From: Chryseobacterium sp.
Lineage (GTDB): Bacteria > Bacteroidota > Bacteroidia > Flavobacteriales > Weeksellaceae
Direction of reading: 5' to 3'
Assembly: GCA_030146295.1 (NCBI GenBank)
Contig: JASLCD010000431.1
Span: 1 to 6,121, forward strand
Length of the DNA: 6,121 nucleotides
Shown here: positions 1-6,121 of the stretch, piece after piece
Numbering within the stretch: the first letter of the stretch is position 1
How the letters are laid out: each line of letters begins with the position of its first letter
Made by a program: the position numbers and the translations under genes
Notes under the pieces: generated by a model
What the model was told of the DNA's origin: nothing
Databases searched by the model: none
Seen by the model: only the letters and a program-made list of their open reading frames with translations

Positions 1-38
1 TTTGCCGGGGACTCTACGATTACTAAATTTTTCGACAT
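1..38 (-). CDS. topA: DNA topoisomerase I, N-terminal fragment (runs off left edge)
   Basis: Only the first 12 codons and two bases of the next are in the window. Reading the minus strand from the ATG at 38-36 gives MSKNLVIVESPA followed by a partial codon AA-, consistent with Lys. This is the near-invariant opening of bacterial type IA topoisomerase I: the first beta strand of the TOPRIM domain, whose Glu in the VESPAK motif belongs to the metal-binding catalytic centre. The enzyme relaxes negatively supercoiled DNA through a 5'-phosphotyrosine intermediate. Those activities are family knowledge; the catalytic Tyr and the zinc or C-terminal domains lie outside the window. The gene points the same way as the large T9SS gene upstream but is separated from it by a terminator and about 220 bp, so it is probably transcribed independently. 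The fragment is short, but the match is very distinctive. Confidence 0.88.
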   Translation of the reverse strand, partial: MSKNLVIVESPA

Positions 39-56
39 TCTAACTAAAAATTTTTG

Positions 57-64
57 CAAAAGTA
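57..64 (-). promoter_or_regulatory. Possible -7 box of a topA promoter
   Basis: The minus strand reads TACTTTTG, an exact match to the Bacteroidetes -7 consensus TAnnTTTG, 18 bp upstream of the topA ATG. I find no TTG at the usual 17-23 bp further upstream, and the implied leader would be only about a dozen bases. The surrounding DNA is very A/T rich, so a chance match is possible. Confidence 0.35.
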
Positions 65-261
65 AAGCTTTTTTATTATATACTTTTTGTAAAACGGGTT
101 TAATTTACCAATCAAGATGGTTTATACCCCTTTTCAGCACCCATTTCCTAAAGATTCAAGTCCTTTGTAGTGTAGGTTTTAGACCGTTATGCAGATTGCA
201 ATATTTTATGATATAGAAATTTTCATCAACCATTATAGATGTAAGGTATATGATCACAGAT

Positions 262-296
262 AAAAAAGCAGAACAAGAGGTCTTATTCTGCTTTTT
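262..296 (-). terminator. Intrinsic terminator of the T9SS surface-protein gene
   Basis: An 11-bp perfect stem pairs 263-273 with 286-296 (AAAAAGCAGAA against TTCTGCTTTTT). One C/A mismatch and three more pairs (275-277 with 282-284) then close an AGGT loop. On the minus strand the hairpin ends in six T, part of them within the stem. It begins 19 bp after the stop codon of the 1137-residue gene. The A and T flanks are nearly symmetrical, so it could also act on plus-strand transcripts, although no plus-strand gene is seen here. Confidence 0.85.
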
Positions 297-315
297 AAAT
301 CTTTGTTTTCAGACT

Positions 316-3300
316 TTATTGCTTTATAATTTTAAACACTGCTTCTGAATTATTTATTCTTATCAAATATACTCCTGAATTCAAAGATGACAGATCTGTT
401 TGGTTATTGATAAACTGTCCGGATTTTACAAGCTGACCCAAAGTATTAAAAATCTGAAAATGATATTCTTTATTTTCCTTACTCCTGATGTACAAGACAT
501 TGAAAACAGGACTTGGATATAAAGAAATATTGTTGTCCGCTACTTTTATCGCAACATTAGCAGTACTCAATGTAGGACCATCAGGGATTACTGTGATTCT
601 GGATGCCGGCCCTTCTTCATTACCGTTAGCATCATATTTTATTTTCACACAACGGCATCCCGCACCAAAATACGGATCATTATTATCATGAAAAGCCATT
701 ATCCTGTTGGTGGTAGAAGCTGCATCAAAAAGCAAGTTCACCGACCTTCCCAGATAATTTGACGCCAAAGCACCTGTCCAGACTGCCGGATACTGAAAAT
801 TAAGAACATTGAATGTTCCCTGCGCTGTCTGATTGGTAATCACACTCCGAAATCCTCTTGATCCTGAATCAGGATAGTTTCCCACAGGATAGACTGGATT
901 ATTAAATATATATCCTACTGTAGCATTGCTGGTATTTCTTACCCTGATTCCTGAGTAATCCGTAGCAATACTATATGATGTGGCTACATTTTTATCTTTC
1001 TTATACCAGGGAGTTTGCCCAAAATCAATTCCTGAAACCAAAGCGACATTCATCAGATCCGGAATTCGCCATCCATCCGGGCAAGGATCGAAAGGAGATT
1101 TCTTCCCTCCTCTGCCCCATCTGTCAGGAGCTAAATTGGGTTCTGTTGCCAGCCAATCTGTCCCGTTGGTATAATTGGGTGTTGCACTGTCAAAAGAAGC
1201 GAATGTACTCGGAATCATATATACCAAAGGGTTTTTAACAGAATAAGAAAGTATCTTGGAAATCTTATCTACCGGCTTGTCTGTACCCTGTACATTTGAT
1301 GCTGCAGCATAGGTATTATAAGGAACGATATAGCTACCCGAAAGATTGTTATAATCAGACGGAGTAAGAACAGCATAAGAAACCATTCCATTTGCACCAG
1401 CAGTTCCTAAAGAAATATTGTAGAAGCTTCTATTATCTGCATTTTGGAAAACAGGAATAGGGTCTTTTCTTCCCCATTGATAATGTAACCCTGTAGAGGC
1501 TCGTATTTTCAAGAGTTCATCAGCGGTGGGTGCCAGAGGGTTGGCGACATTGGGAAAAGCATCTACTGCGCCCAGATTCCGATCCATAAAAGTGGTCTGC
1601 AATATGACATCCGCTTTATTTACATAATTCACATAGTTGGCTACGGCTTCCGGGGATTCTGTTGTATACGTATAAGATTGTACAGGAGAATCCGTAACCC
1701 AGATATGCCAGCTCCAATATACCGGAGCCGATATACTGCCGTTATGTAATGTCACTACGGCATTCCCACTCTGATCAGGGGCTATTTCTACAGCTATTTT
1801 TGAATTAGCAAGGCCCTGTAGTGAAGAGGGTGACGGATTGACAATTGAAATTTTATTGATAAGACTGGCATTTGTTGTCCAGAGAACATTCCCTTTTAAA
1901 TTATTAAAATTGGAAGGATTTAATATCTCAGAATTGTTCAGCAATTGACTTTGTACTGAAAATGCCTTGCTTACTGGAATTTCAATGACAGCCGTTGTAC
2001 CGCTTTTAACAATCTGGTAGGTATTGGGGTTATCAATCCCTTCTTTATATTCTATGACTGCCGGCAGATATTCTGTAGGAAAATCATAATCATTAACAAG
2101 ATATAAGGGGTCTTTTATACATCTGCAACCATTCGCATCCGAGGTATACATTACGGACATAGGAAAGTAATAATAGCGCCCTTTGATATTGGGATAATTA
2201 GCATCCGGAATATCGGGTTGGGTTTTATCCGGAATCATAGAAAGTCCTCTAACGGTAACAGCCGGAGAAGCATCGAACTGCCGGGCCATAGTAGCCGTCC
2301 ACAATGCGATATGATGCTGATCACTATACTGTCCCAAATGAGCCCCTCTTAAAAGCTGCCCGTTTCCCGGAAAGATTCCCATATTGTACCCTCCAACTGC
2401 AGAAAGATCAAAACCAAGATTAGGATACACCTTAAATCCTGTCATAAATGCAGGAGTTCCGGCATTAGTAGGTTTTATAATGTGGTATTTATTGGTTTCA
2501 AAAACATTTTTCGCCATATTGGTTTTCACTCCGAAAGGTGAAAAGTCTATTCTGATATCATCAACATAGGATGCAGAAGCAAGATTCGCGACCAGCATAG
2601 AAGGTATGCGCCATCCATTGGGACAAGGATCATAAGAAGACTTATCCCTATAGGGTTTTGCTTTGTCATCAGTATTGTAAACAGATTCTATTTTCCCTTG
2701 TGCATTATCAGACCAAAGATTAAGCTCTGAAAGTCTGTTAACCGGCAAAGTTGTAGATTTTCCAAACCAATTGACAGGCAGATTGACATTATTATTGTAA
2801 TAAGCCTGACCAGAATTGTCCTCTTTATTGACATAGATAAGACTCAGCGGATTCTTTACAGAAAGCCTTAAGTTATTGGTAACCTCTGCACCTGAAAGTA
2901 AAACAAACTTTCTAAGATCATCAATACTTACAGCATTAGTCATATTTTTTGCTCCTCTATGCCGAACTCTACCTATAGATCCTGAGGCTTCATAAAAATC
3001 ATTCCCTCTGGTCACCAAAGGCGGAATCGGATCTTTTCGTCCCCATTGATACAGAAGCCCTATACTTCTGTTCCAATCTGACGCAGTGATAGAACTTGTC
3101 AGTGCGCCCAGATTCCTGTCCATCCATTTCCAGTCTGTGGCCGGGATTACTTCAGTGGTCCCATCTGATTTCATCCTTTTAATATTGTTGAAACTTTGAT
3201 AGGCCGCTCCATTCGTAGGATCGTCAGTTACCCAGATATGCCAGCTCCAATAGATTTCTCCATTTACCTTGAAGGCAACAACCGCATTTCCTTTTTTTGT

Positions 3301-3729
3301 TTTATTAATGGGAACTTTTATTTTAGCATCCTGCCCTGTCCCTATTATTTCAAGGGCATAATTTACACCTGATTTTATCAGACCATGGGCATCTTCCCAC
3401 AGTACATCTGCAGTTACAGCTCCCGCCGGAATACCACTCCCGTTGAGATAGCCGCCTCCTTCCCACATTGCATATGCTTTCTTTACCGGAACCAGTAGCC
3501 CTTCACTATTCTGACCTGGATCGAAGATATAGCTGTTGGGTGCTTTTTTCCAATCCGGAAGTAACAATGTTGTCAATTCACGCACCGGTCTGGTGAGTGA
3601 GTCTATATTATGAGTCATTAATACATTATGCTCAATTGAGGGAAGACTTCCTCTGATATTGCCTTTAAAACATATCCCCAACGATATCAAGCAGATAACT
3701 GCTGCTAATTTTCCAACTAACCTTTTCAT
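316..3729 (-). CDS. Secreted two-module FISUMP-type protein with T9SS type A sorting domain
   Basis: A 1137-residue protein predicted to be exported by Sec and then moved across the outer membrane by the type IX secretion system. Residues 1-22 form a Sec signal (basic MKRLVGK, then a hydrophobic stretch). Two homologous modules follow, about 65-540 and 569-1030. Each contains, in order: a VLW strand; a GNAVV strand; YWSWHIWVTD (160-169; 671-680); MDRNLGA (203-209; 715-721); GL.YQWGRKDPIP (224-236; 747-759); SVKNPL (290-295; 830-835); DPCP[ND]GWRIP (367-376; 881-890); and GCRC[IV]K (534-539; 1024-1029). MDRNLGA, YQWGRKDP, CPDGWR and the terminal CRC mark the Fibrobacter succinogenes major paralogous domain (FISUMP, PF09603/TIGR02145), a family of unknown biochemical function. 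A linker leads to the sorting domain at about 1067-1137 (YPSPV, LGQLVKSG, LNSGVYLIRI, terminal FKIIKQ). No enzyme motif is visible; adhesion or ligand binding is conjecture. The start is supported by the signal peptide beginning directly at this ATG. No clear Shine-Dalgarno is present, as is usual in this phylum. The gene has its own promoter and terminator. Confidence 0.9.
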   Translation of the reverse strand: MKRLVGKLAAVICLISLGICFKGNIRGSLPSIEHNVLMTHNIDSLTRPVRELTTLLLPDWKKAPNSYIFDPGQNSEGLLVPVKKAYAMWEGGGYLNGSGIPAGAVTADVLWEDAHGLIKSGVNYALEIIGTGQDAKIKVPINKTKKGNAVVAFKVNGEIYWSWHIWVTDDPTNGAAYQSFNNIKRMKSDGTTEVIPATDWKWMDRNLGALTSSITASDWNRSIGLLYQWGRKDPIPPLVTRGNDFYEASGSIGRVRHRGAKNMTNAVSIDDLRKFVLLSGAEVTNNLRLSVKNPLSLIYVNKEDNSGQAYYNNNVNLPVNWFGKSTTLPVNRLSELNLWSDNAQGKIESVYNTDDKAKPYRDKSSYDPCPNGWRIPSMLVANLASASYVDDIRIDFSPFGVKTNMAKNVFETNKYHIIKPTNAGTPAFMTGFKVYPNLGFDLSAVGGYNMGIFPGNGQLLRGAHLGQYSDQHHIALWTATMARQFDASPAVTVRGLSMIPDKTQPDIPDANYPNIKGRYYYFPMSVMYTSDANGCRCIKDPLYLVNDYDFPTEYLPAVIEYKEGIDNPNTYQIVKSGTTAVIEIPVSKAFSVQSQLLNNSEILNPSNFNNLKGNVLWTTNASLINKISIVNPSPSSLQGLANSKIAVEIAPDQSGNAVVTLHNGSISAPVYWSWHIWVTDSPVQSYTYTTESPEAVANYVNYVNKADVILQTTFMDRNLGAVDAFPNVANPLAPTADELLKIRASTGLHYQWGRKDPIPVFQNADNRSFYNISLGTAGANGMVSYAVLTPSDYNNLSGSYIVPYNTYAAASNVQGTDKPVDKISKILSYSVKNPLVYMIPSTFASFDSATPNYTNGTDWLATEPNLAPDRWGRGGKKSPFDPCPDGWRIPDLMNVALVSGIDFGQTPWYKKDKNVATSYSIATDYSGIRVRNTSNATVGYIFNNPVYPVGNYPDSGSRGFRSVITNQTAQGTFNVLNFQYPAVWTGALASNYLGRSVNLLFDAASTTNRIMAFHDNNDPYFGAGCRCVKIKYDANGNEEGPASRITVIPDGPTLSTANVAIKVADNNISLYPSPVFNVLYIRSKENKEYHFQIFNTLGQLVKSGQFINNQTDLSSLNSGVYLIRINNSEAVFKIIKQ
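640..2025 (-). repeat. Module B of the tandem internal duplication (residues about 569-1030)
   Basis: Second paralogous module. It contains YWSWHIWVTD, MDRNLGA, GLHYQWGRKDPIP, SVKNPL, DPCPDGWRIP and GCRCVK in the same order as module A, with cysteines only at 883, 1025 and 1027. The segment encoding YWSWHIW is identical over 23 bp in the two modules (1697-1719 and 3230-3252). Elsewhere the DNA has diverged. Confidence 0.85.
2110..3537 (-). repeat. Module A of the tandem internal duplication (residues about 65-540)
   Basis: First of two paralogous coding modules. It runs from NSYIFDPG, which aligns with NTYQIVKSG of module B, to the GCRCIK motif. Its only cysteines are C369, C535 and C537. 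Spacers between shared motifs are slightly longer than in B: 130 residues between DPIP and DPCP, and 157 between WRIP and GCRC. Identity between the modules is concentrated in the motifs, so the duplication looks old. Confidence 0.85.
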
Positions 3730-3782
3730 ATCTTATGGATTTGAGTGTCACTAGCGAAGTACAATTTTTAAGCCTATATTAA

Positions 3783-3816
3783 CAAAATTAAATATATTAT
3801 ATGAATAAAAATACAA
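3783..3816 (-). promoter_or_regulatory. Bacteroidetes-type promoter of the T9SS protein gene
   Basis: The minus strand carries TAATTTTG at 3790-3783, an exact fit to the -7 consensus TAnnTTTG. A TTG at 3816-3814 lies 23 bp upstream, at the long end of the TTG-N17-23-TAnnTTTG pattern reported for Flavobacterium. Transcription would start a few bases downstream, leaving a leader of roughly 45-50 bases before the ATG at 3729. The position just downstream of the previous unit's terminator supports it; the A/T richness tempers confidence. Confidence 0.65.
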
Positions 3817-3818
3817 TA

Positions 3819-3850
3819 TTTAAATTATGTTATTAATAATATAATTTAAA
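3819..3850. repeat. A/T-only inverted repeat beside the promoter
   Basis: Arms 3819-3832 and 3837-3850 are complementary at 13 of 14 positions (mismatch 3829/3840) around a TTAA centre. The element lies two bases upstream of the putative -33 TTG. It could be an operator, an UP-like A/T element, or a by-product of base composition. It has no U-tract on either strand and only one G and no C in its arms, so it does not look like a terminator. Confidence 0.4.
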
Positions 3851-3889
3851 CCCTTATAAACAATACAAATCCAAATGGTTACTTTCCAT

Positions 3890-3917
3890 AAAAAAAGACA
3901 GCTAAAAAGCTGTCTTT
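3890..3917 (-). terminator. Intrinsic terminator of the EpsG-like gene
   Basis: A 10-bp perfect stem pairs 3894-3903 with 3908-3917 (core GACAGCT/AGCTGTC) around a four-base loop. On the minus strand it ends in seven T (3896-3890). It starts 20 bp after the stop codon of the EpsG-like gene. This marks the end of the membrane-protein operon and separates it from the T9SS gene. Confidence 0.92.
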
Positions 3918-3937
3918 ATATTTTCACTTCCAAAATA

Positions 3938-5077
3938 CTATGGAAGGATATGGTTTCTATAACGTTCTATCGAAAATCGTCCTGCCTTGATATTATTAAA
4001 GATTGAAAAGACGACAAAATTGAAGACGACGAGTGAAATAATGAATGCGTAAATCATGTTTTTGGTCCTCGCCGAAACAACATACATGGCATTCGGAATA
4101 ATGATATACGAAAACCCGATGAATGCTCCTGCAAGCCTCGATGAAAAGATCGGGTTATTTCTAAAGATAAAATACAGACAAATCCCGATCACAGCGTAAT
4201 TTCTATGGTATTCATAATAGGGATAAAGCTCTCTCATCTTATTATCAAAAACAAAAAGAAAGAAGGTTAGGATCGCCATCATCACCTCCGGAATTCCGAT
4301 ACCACCATTCAATCGTTGTACTGTTTCATCCATATATCCGTTGAAACCTTCTACAAGTGTACTATTGGATGCCATCCCATCCAAGAATCCGCCAAAACTC
4401 CTGTATATTTCAAACGGAGACAAAAATACAGAGCCTATAATCATAATCAGCATCACCGTTTTGTTGAGTGGAACACGGGCAAGCCAATACATAGGCAGGA
4501 ATAAATAACAGACACTATGGATACCAGATCCTATGAATATGAAAAATAAGTAATGCCAGAATTTCCTTTCTTTAATATACCGTATTGCAAAGTAAACGAT
4601 AAAGGTCCCCAGGTTTTGTCTGATCTGCCCGCTTTCTCCAATAAAAAAGTTGGGAATAAACATAAAAAGGGTAAAGGTAAATGGATAAAATGTATTGTCT
4701 TCCGTATATTCTACTTTAAAGATCATTGCGAAAATAGCAATGACCAAGGTCAGCATATAAAAAGGCGCATTAAAAACATTGAGGAGTATTTTGTTAATCA
4801 GTGTATACAACCACTCCACATCCAGGTTTTCTGTGCCTTCCATATGGAGCATCTTCATAAAAATACTGTAATAACTTTTGGTATCAGAGTAAATATAAAT
4901 TCCTTTATAACTTCCGTAGTCAGGACCTACATCATTTCTAAGCCCAACAATAATAATGAAATAAACAGCAAGGAACCAAAACCATTTTTTATCAACCTTT
5001 TTTCCATACACCTCCTGAATACTGAAGAACAGCATATAGATGATGGCAATAATATAATATGGATGTAGTAAACTCAT
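3938..5077 (-). CDS. EpsG/Wzy-like polysaccharide polymerase family membrane protein
   Basis: A 379-residue polytopic inner-membrane protein of the EpsG family (PF14897), members of which are thought to polymerise or help assemble exopolysaccharide or O-antigen repeat units. Visible family marks are: an N-terminal membrane segment (about 6-20); a second segment ending in GLRNDVGPDYGSY (45-57), the hallmark loop; acidic EWLY with a following LINKIL (88-98); GQIRQNLG (150-157); IHSVCYLFLP (186-195); SSRLAGAF (312-319); and a short polar tail with ERYRNHIL (371-378). I count roughly ten hydrophobic segments, and length and topology fit the family. I chose the ATG at 5077 rather than the in-frame ATG at 5119. 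The upstream ATG would add 14 mostly polar residues ahead of the membrane segment and overlap the previous gene by 41 bp. From 5077, translation restarts one base after that gene's TAG, which suggests coupling. The sugar substrate cannot be read from the sequence. Confidence 0.85.
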   Translation of the reverse strand: MSLLHPYYIIAIIYMLFFSIQEVYGKKVDKKWFWFLAVYFIIIVGLRNDVGPDYGSYKGIYIYSDTKSYYSIFMKMLHMEGTENLDVEWLYTLINKILLNVFNAPFYMLTLVIAIFAMIFKVEYTEDNTFYPFTFTLFMFIPNFFIGESGQIRQNLGTFIVYFAIRYIKERKFWHYLFFIFIGSGIHSVCYLFLPMYWLARVPLNKTVMLIMIIGSVFLSPFEIYRSFGGFLDGMASNSTLVEGFNGYMDETVQRLNGGIGIPEVMMAILTFFLFVFDNKMRELYPYYEYHRNYAVIGICLYFIFRNNPIFSSRLAGAFIGFSYIIIPNAMYVVSARTKNMIYAFIISLVVFNFVVFSIFNNIKAGRFSIERYRNHILP

Positions 5078-5078
5078 G

Positions 5079-6086
5079 CTAAATCTCTGATGTTTTTTTA
5101 AACTGATGATATGCCGCAATAATCCCGGTAAGAATTAAAGGCAGAAAAAGTCTCACCTCCCAAAAAAGCCCCACTAAGGTGATCATAATAAGATAAGGAA
5201 TGGAAAAGAAAAAGTATTTTCCAAAGACGCTCCTGTTTTCCTCATCATTACAAAGCCTATATGTAAAGTAAATCACAATTACCGCAAATACAAGGCCTGC
5301 AAGATTGAAGGGACTTGAAAAATTTCTATTGATATAAAAGCCTTCTACAAAGGTAGTTTCATCCTGCACAAGCAGAACTCTCAATCCCAGGTAAGGAACA
5401 AGAAAAGCAATAACCAGAGGTATGGTTTTCCAGATGATCTGATAATTGCCTTTTTTCAATTCGTTACTATTAAAAAATACAGCAGCGAAAAAAGCGATGT
5501 TCAGGCAGGCAGTTTCCCTTACCAATGTGGAGAGTCCTATAAGCCCAATAAGAATAAAAAAGAAAATATTTTTATGGGTATCTAAATATTTGAGAGTTAA
5601 AAATACACCGGTCAGATAGCAGAAAAGTGCAATAGTATCACAATTTGTTGGCGCATACTGGGTTATTACGATAAAAAAAACGGATAGAAGATGAATAATT
5701 CTTCTTGCATTAAGATTGAGCAAAAGACCTGTTGACCTGAGTTTAAATATTGCATTTAAGATCAAAGAGCATCCCATAAAGAACACACTATTCATTACGA
5801 AAAGCCCATGGTAGAATGGGGTACCGTTTTTTGACAAAAAATCTTTAAAGAAAGAAAAAGGACCATTGATGAGATAATACATCAGATCTGTCATCTGCAC
5901 ACTCAGGTAATTGGGAATCACCCTGTAGGCGTATACCGAGGAAAATAAGAAGTCGGGAGTAGTTTCCGATGTTTTCAGTCTTGTATAGGACGATTCAAAT
6001 CCATAATAAGACATGGCAAACAGCAGAAGCGGAAGTACTATTACAAATAGAAATCCGTTTATTTTTTCATCATTTCTTTTCAACAT
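5079..6086 (-). CDS. Polytopic membrane protein, possibly GT-C-like, in a polysaccharide operon
   Basis: A 335-residue protein with about nine or ten hydrophobic segments (for example 11-28, 94-114, 129-146, 150-166, 173-190, 217-237, 259-277 and 307-326). I do not recognise a named family with certainty. Features resembling large membrane glycosyltransferase or mannosyltransferase-like proteins are YRVIPNYL after the first long periplasmic loop (54-61), NCD between membrane segments (148-150), LVRETACL (188-195) and a late EVRLFLPLI (310-318). The usual N-terminal acidic DxD-like GT-C motif is not obvious, so transferase activity is only a possibility; a flippase or accessory role is equally open. 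The start at 6086 is bounded by an in-frame TAA at 6104-6102, so the gene is complete. It sits immediately upstream of the EpsG-like gene with a one-base gap, implying joint expression and function in glycan assembly. Only 35 bp upstream are visible, with no recognisable promoter. Confidence 0.75.
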   Translation of the reverse strand: MLKRNDEKINGFLFVIVLPLLLFAMSYYGFESSYTRLKTSETTPDFLFSSVYAYRVIPNYLSVQMTDLMYYLINGPFSFFKDFLSKNGTPFYHGLFVMNSVFFMGCSLILNAIFKLRSTGLLLNLNARRIIHLLSVFFIVITQYAPTNCDTIALFCYLTGVFLTLKYLDTHKNIFFFILIGLIGLSTLVRETACLNIAFFAAVFFNSNELKKGNYQIIWKTIPLVIAFLVPYLGLRVLLVQDETTFVEGFYINRNFSSPFNLAGLVFAVIVIYFTYRLCNDEENRSVFGKYFFFSIPYLIMITLVGLFWEVRLFLPLILTGIIAAYHQFKKTSEI

Positions 6087-6121
6087 ATCTAAAACAGATT
6101 CTTATTTTTTAATAATAATTG

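Noticed and set aside
57..89. Imperfect inverted repeat (CAAAAGTA ... TACTTTTTG) upstream of topA
   Set aside because: The arms differ by one base in length, the composition is nearly all A/T, and the spacing is long. It is not convincing as an operator or hairpin.
160..260. Small open frames of about 24-25 codons on each strand between the terminator and topA
   Set aside because: They have no initiation signals, no recognisable sequence and no conserved features, and A/T-rich DNA yields such frames by chance.
39..262. Possible riboswitch or small RNA in the topA leader region
   Set aside because: I found no G/C-rich conserved stem, known aptamer motif or second terminator. Nothing beyond the possible -7 box can be supported.
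488..1238. Several plus-strand open frames of 64-87 codons
   Set aside because: All are antisense to the motif-rich T9SS protein, have no initiation context, and have no recognisable product.
3668..3729. Lipoprotein signal at C20 of the T9SS protein
   Set aside because: The residues before the Cys are L-G-I, and Ile at -1 does not fit the lipobox, which needs Gly, Ala or Ser there. An ordinary Sec signal together with the T9SS tail is the better reading.
4553..5068. Plus-strand open frame of 171 codons
   Set aside because: It lies wholly antisense to the EpsG-like gene, which has clear family motifs. Its translation is rich in Asn, Lys and Ile without domain logic, as expected for a shadow frame.

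Overview
The window looks like a piece of a low-GC Bacteroidetes chromosome, most likely Flavobacteriia and perhaps Chryseobacterium-like. The reasons are a type IX secretion (T9SS) C-terminal sorting domain, a FISUMP-type surface protein, promoter-like TAnnTTTG boxes, start codons without clear Shine-Dalgarno sequences, and A/T-rich intergenic DNA. The genus is an inference; the sequence itself supports only the phylum or class. Every gene I can support lies on the minus strand, so transcription runs from high to low coordinates.

Layout in the direction of transcription. (1) 6086-5079 encodes a 335-residue polytopic inner-membrane protein of unknown function with some features of GT-C-like membrane glycosyltransferases. 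(2) 5077-3938 encodes an EpsG/Wzy-like polysaccharide polymerase family protein. Its start lies one base after the stop of gene 1 (TAG-C-ATG), so the two form a translationally coupled pair, probably the distal end of an exopolysaccharide, capsule or O-antigen operon that extends beyond the right edge. (3) A strong intrinsic terminator at 3890-3917 closes that unit. (4) A 200-bp A/T-rich intergenic region carries a 32-bp A/T inverted repeat and a good Bacteroidetes promoter. (5) 3729-316 encodes a 1137-residue secreted protein with two tandem copies of a WSWHIW + FISUMP module and a T9SS type A sorting domain. (6) A second hairpin terminator lies at 262-296. (7) After about 220 bp with no recognisable gene, the first 12 codons and two further bases of topA (DNA topoisomerase I) run off the left edge.

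The two membrane genes probably act together in assembling a surface glycan. The large T9SS protein is a separate transcription unit, exported by Sec and then T9SS. Its proximity to glycan genes is suggestive, but the terminator/promoter pair argues against co-transcription. I saw no RNA genes, CRISPR arrays, insertion sequences or attachment sites. No stretch above 300 bp lacks a gene; the two gaps (39-262 and 3730-3937) hold only the regulatory elements listed.
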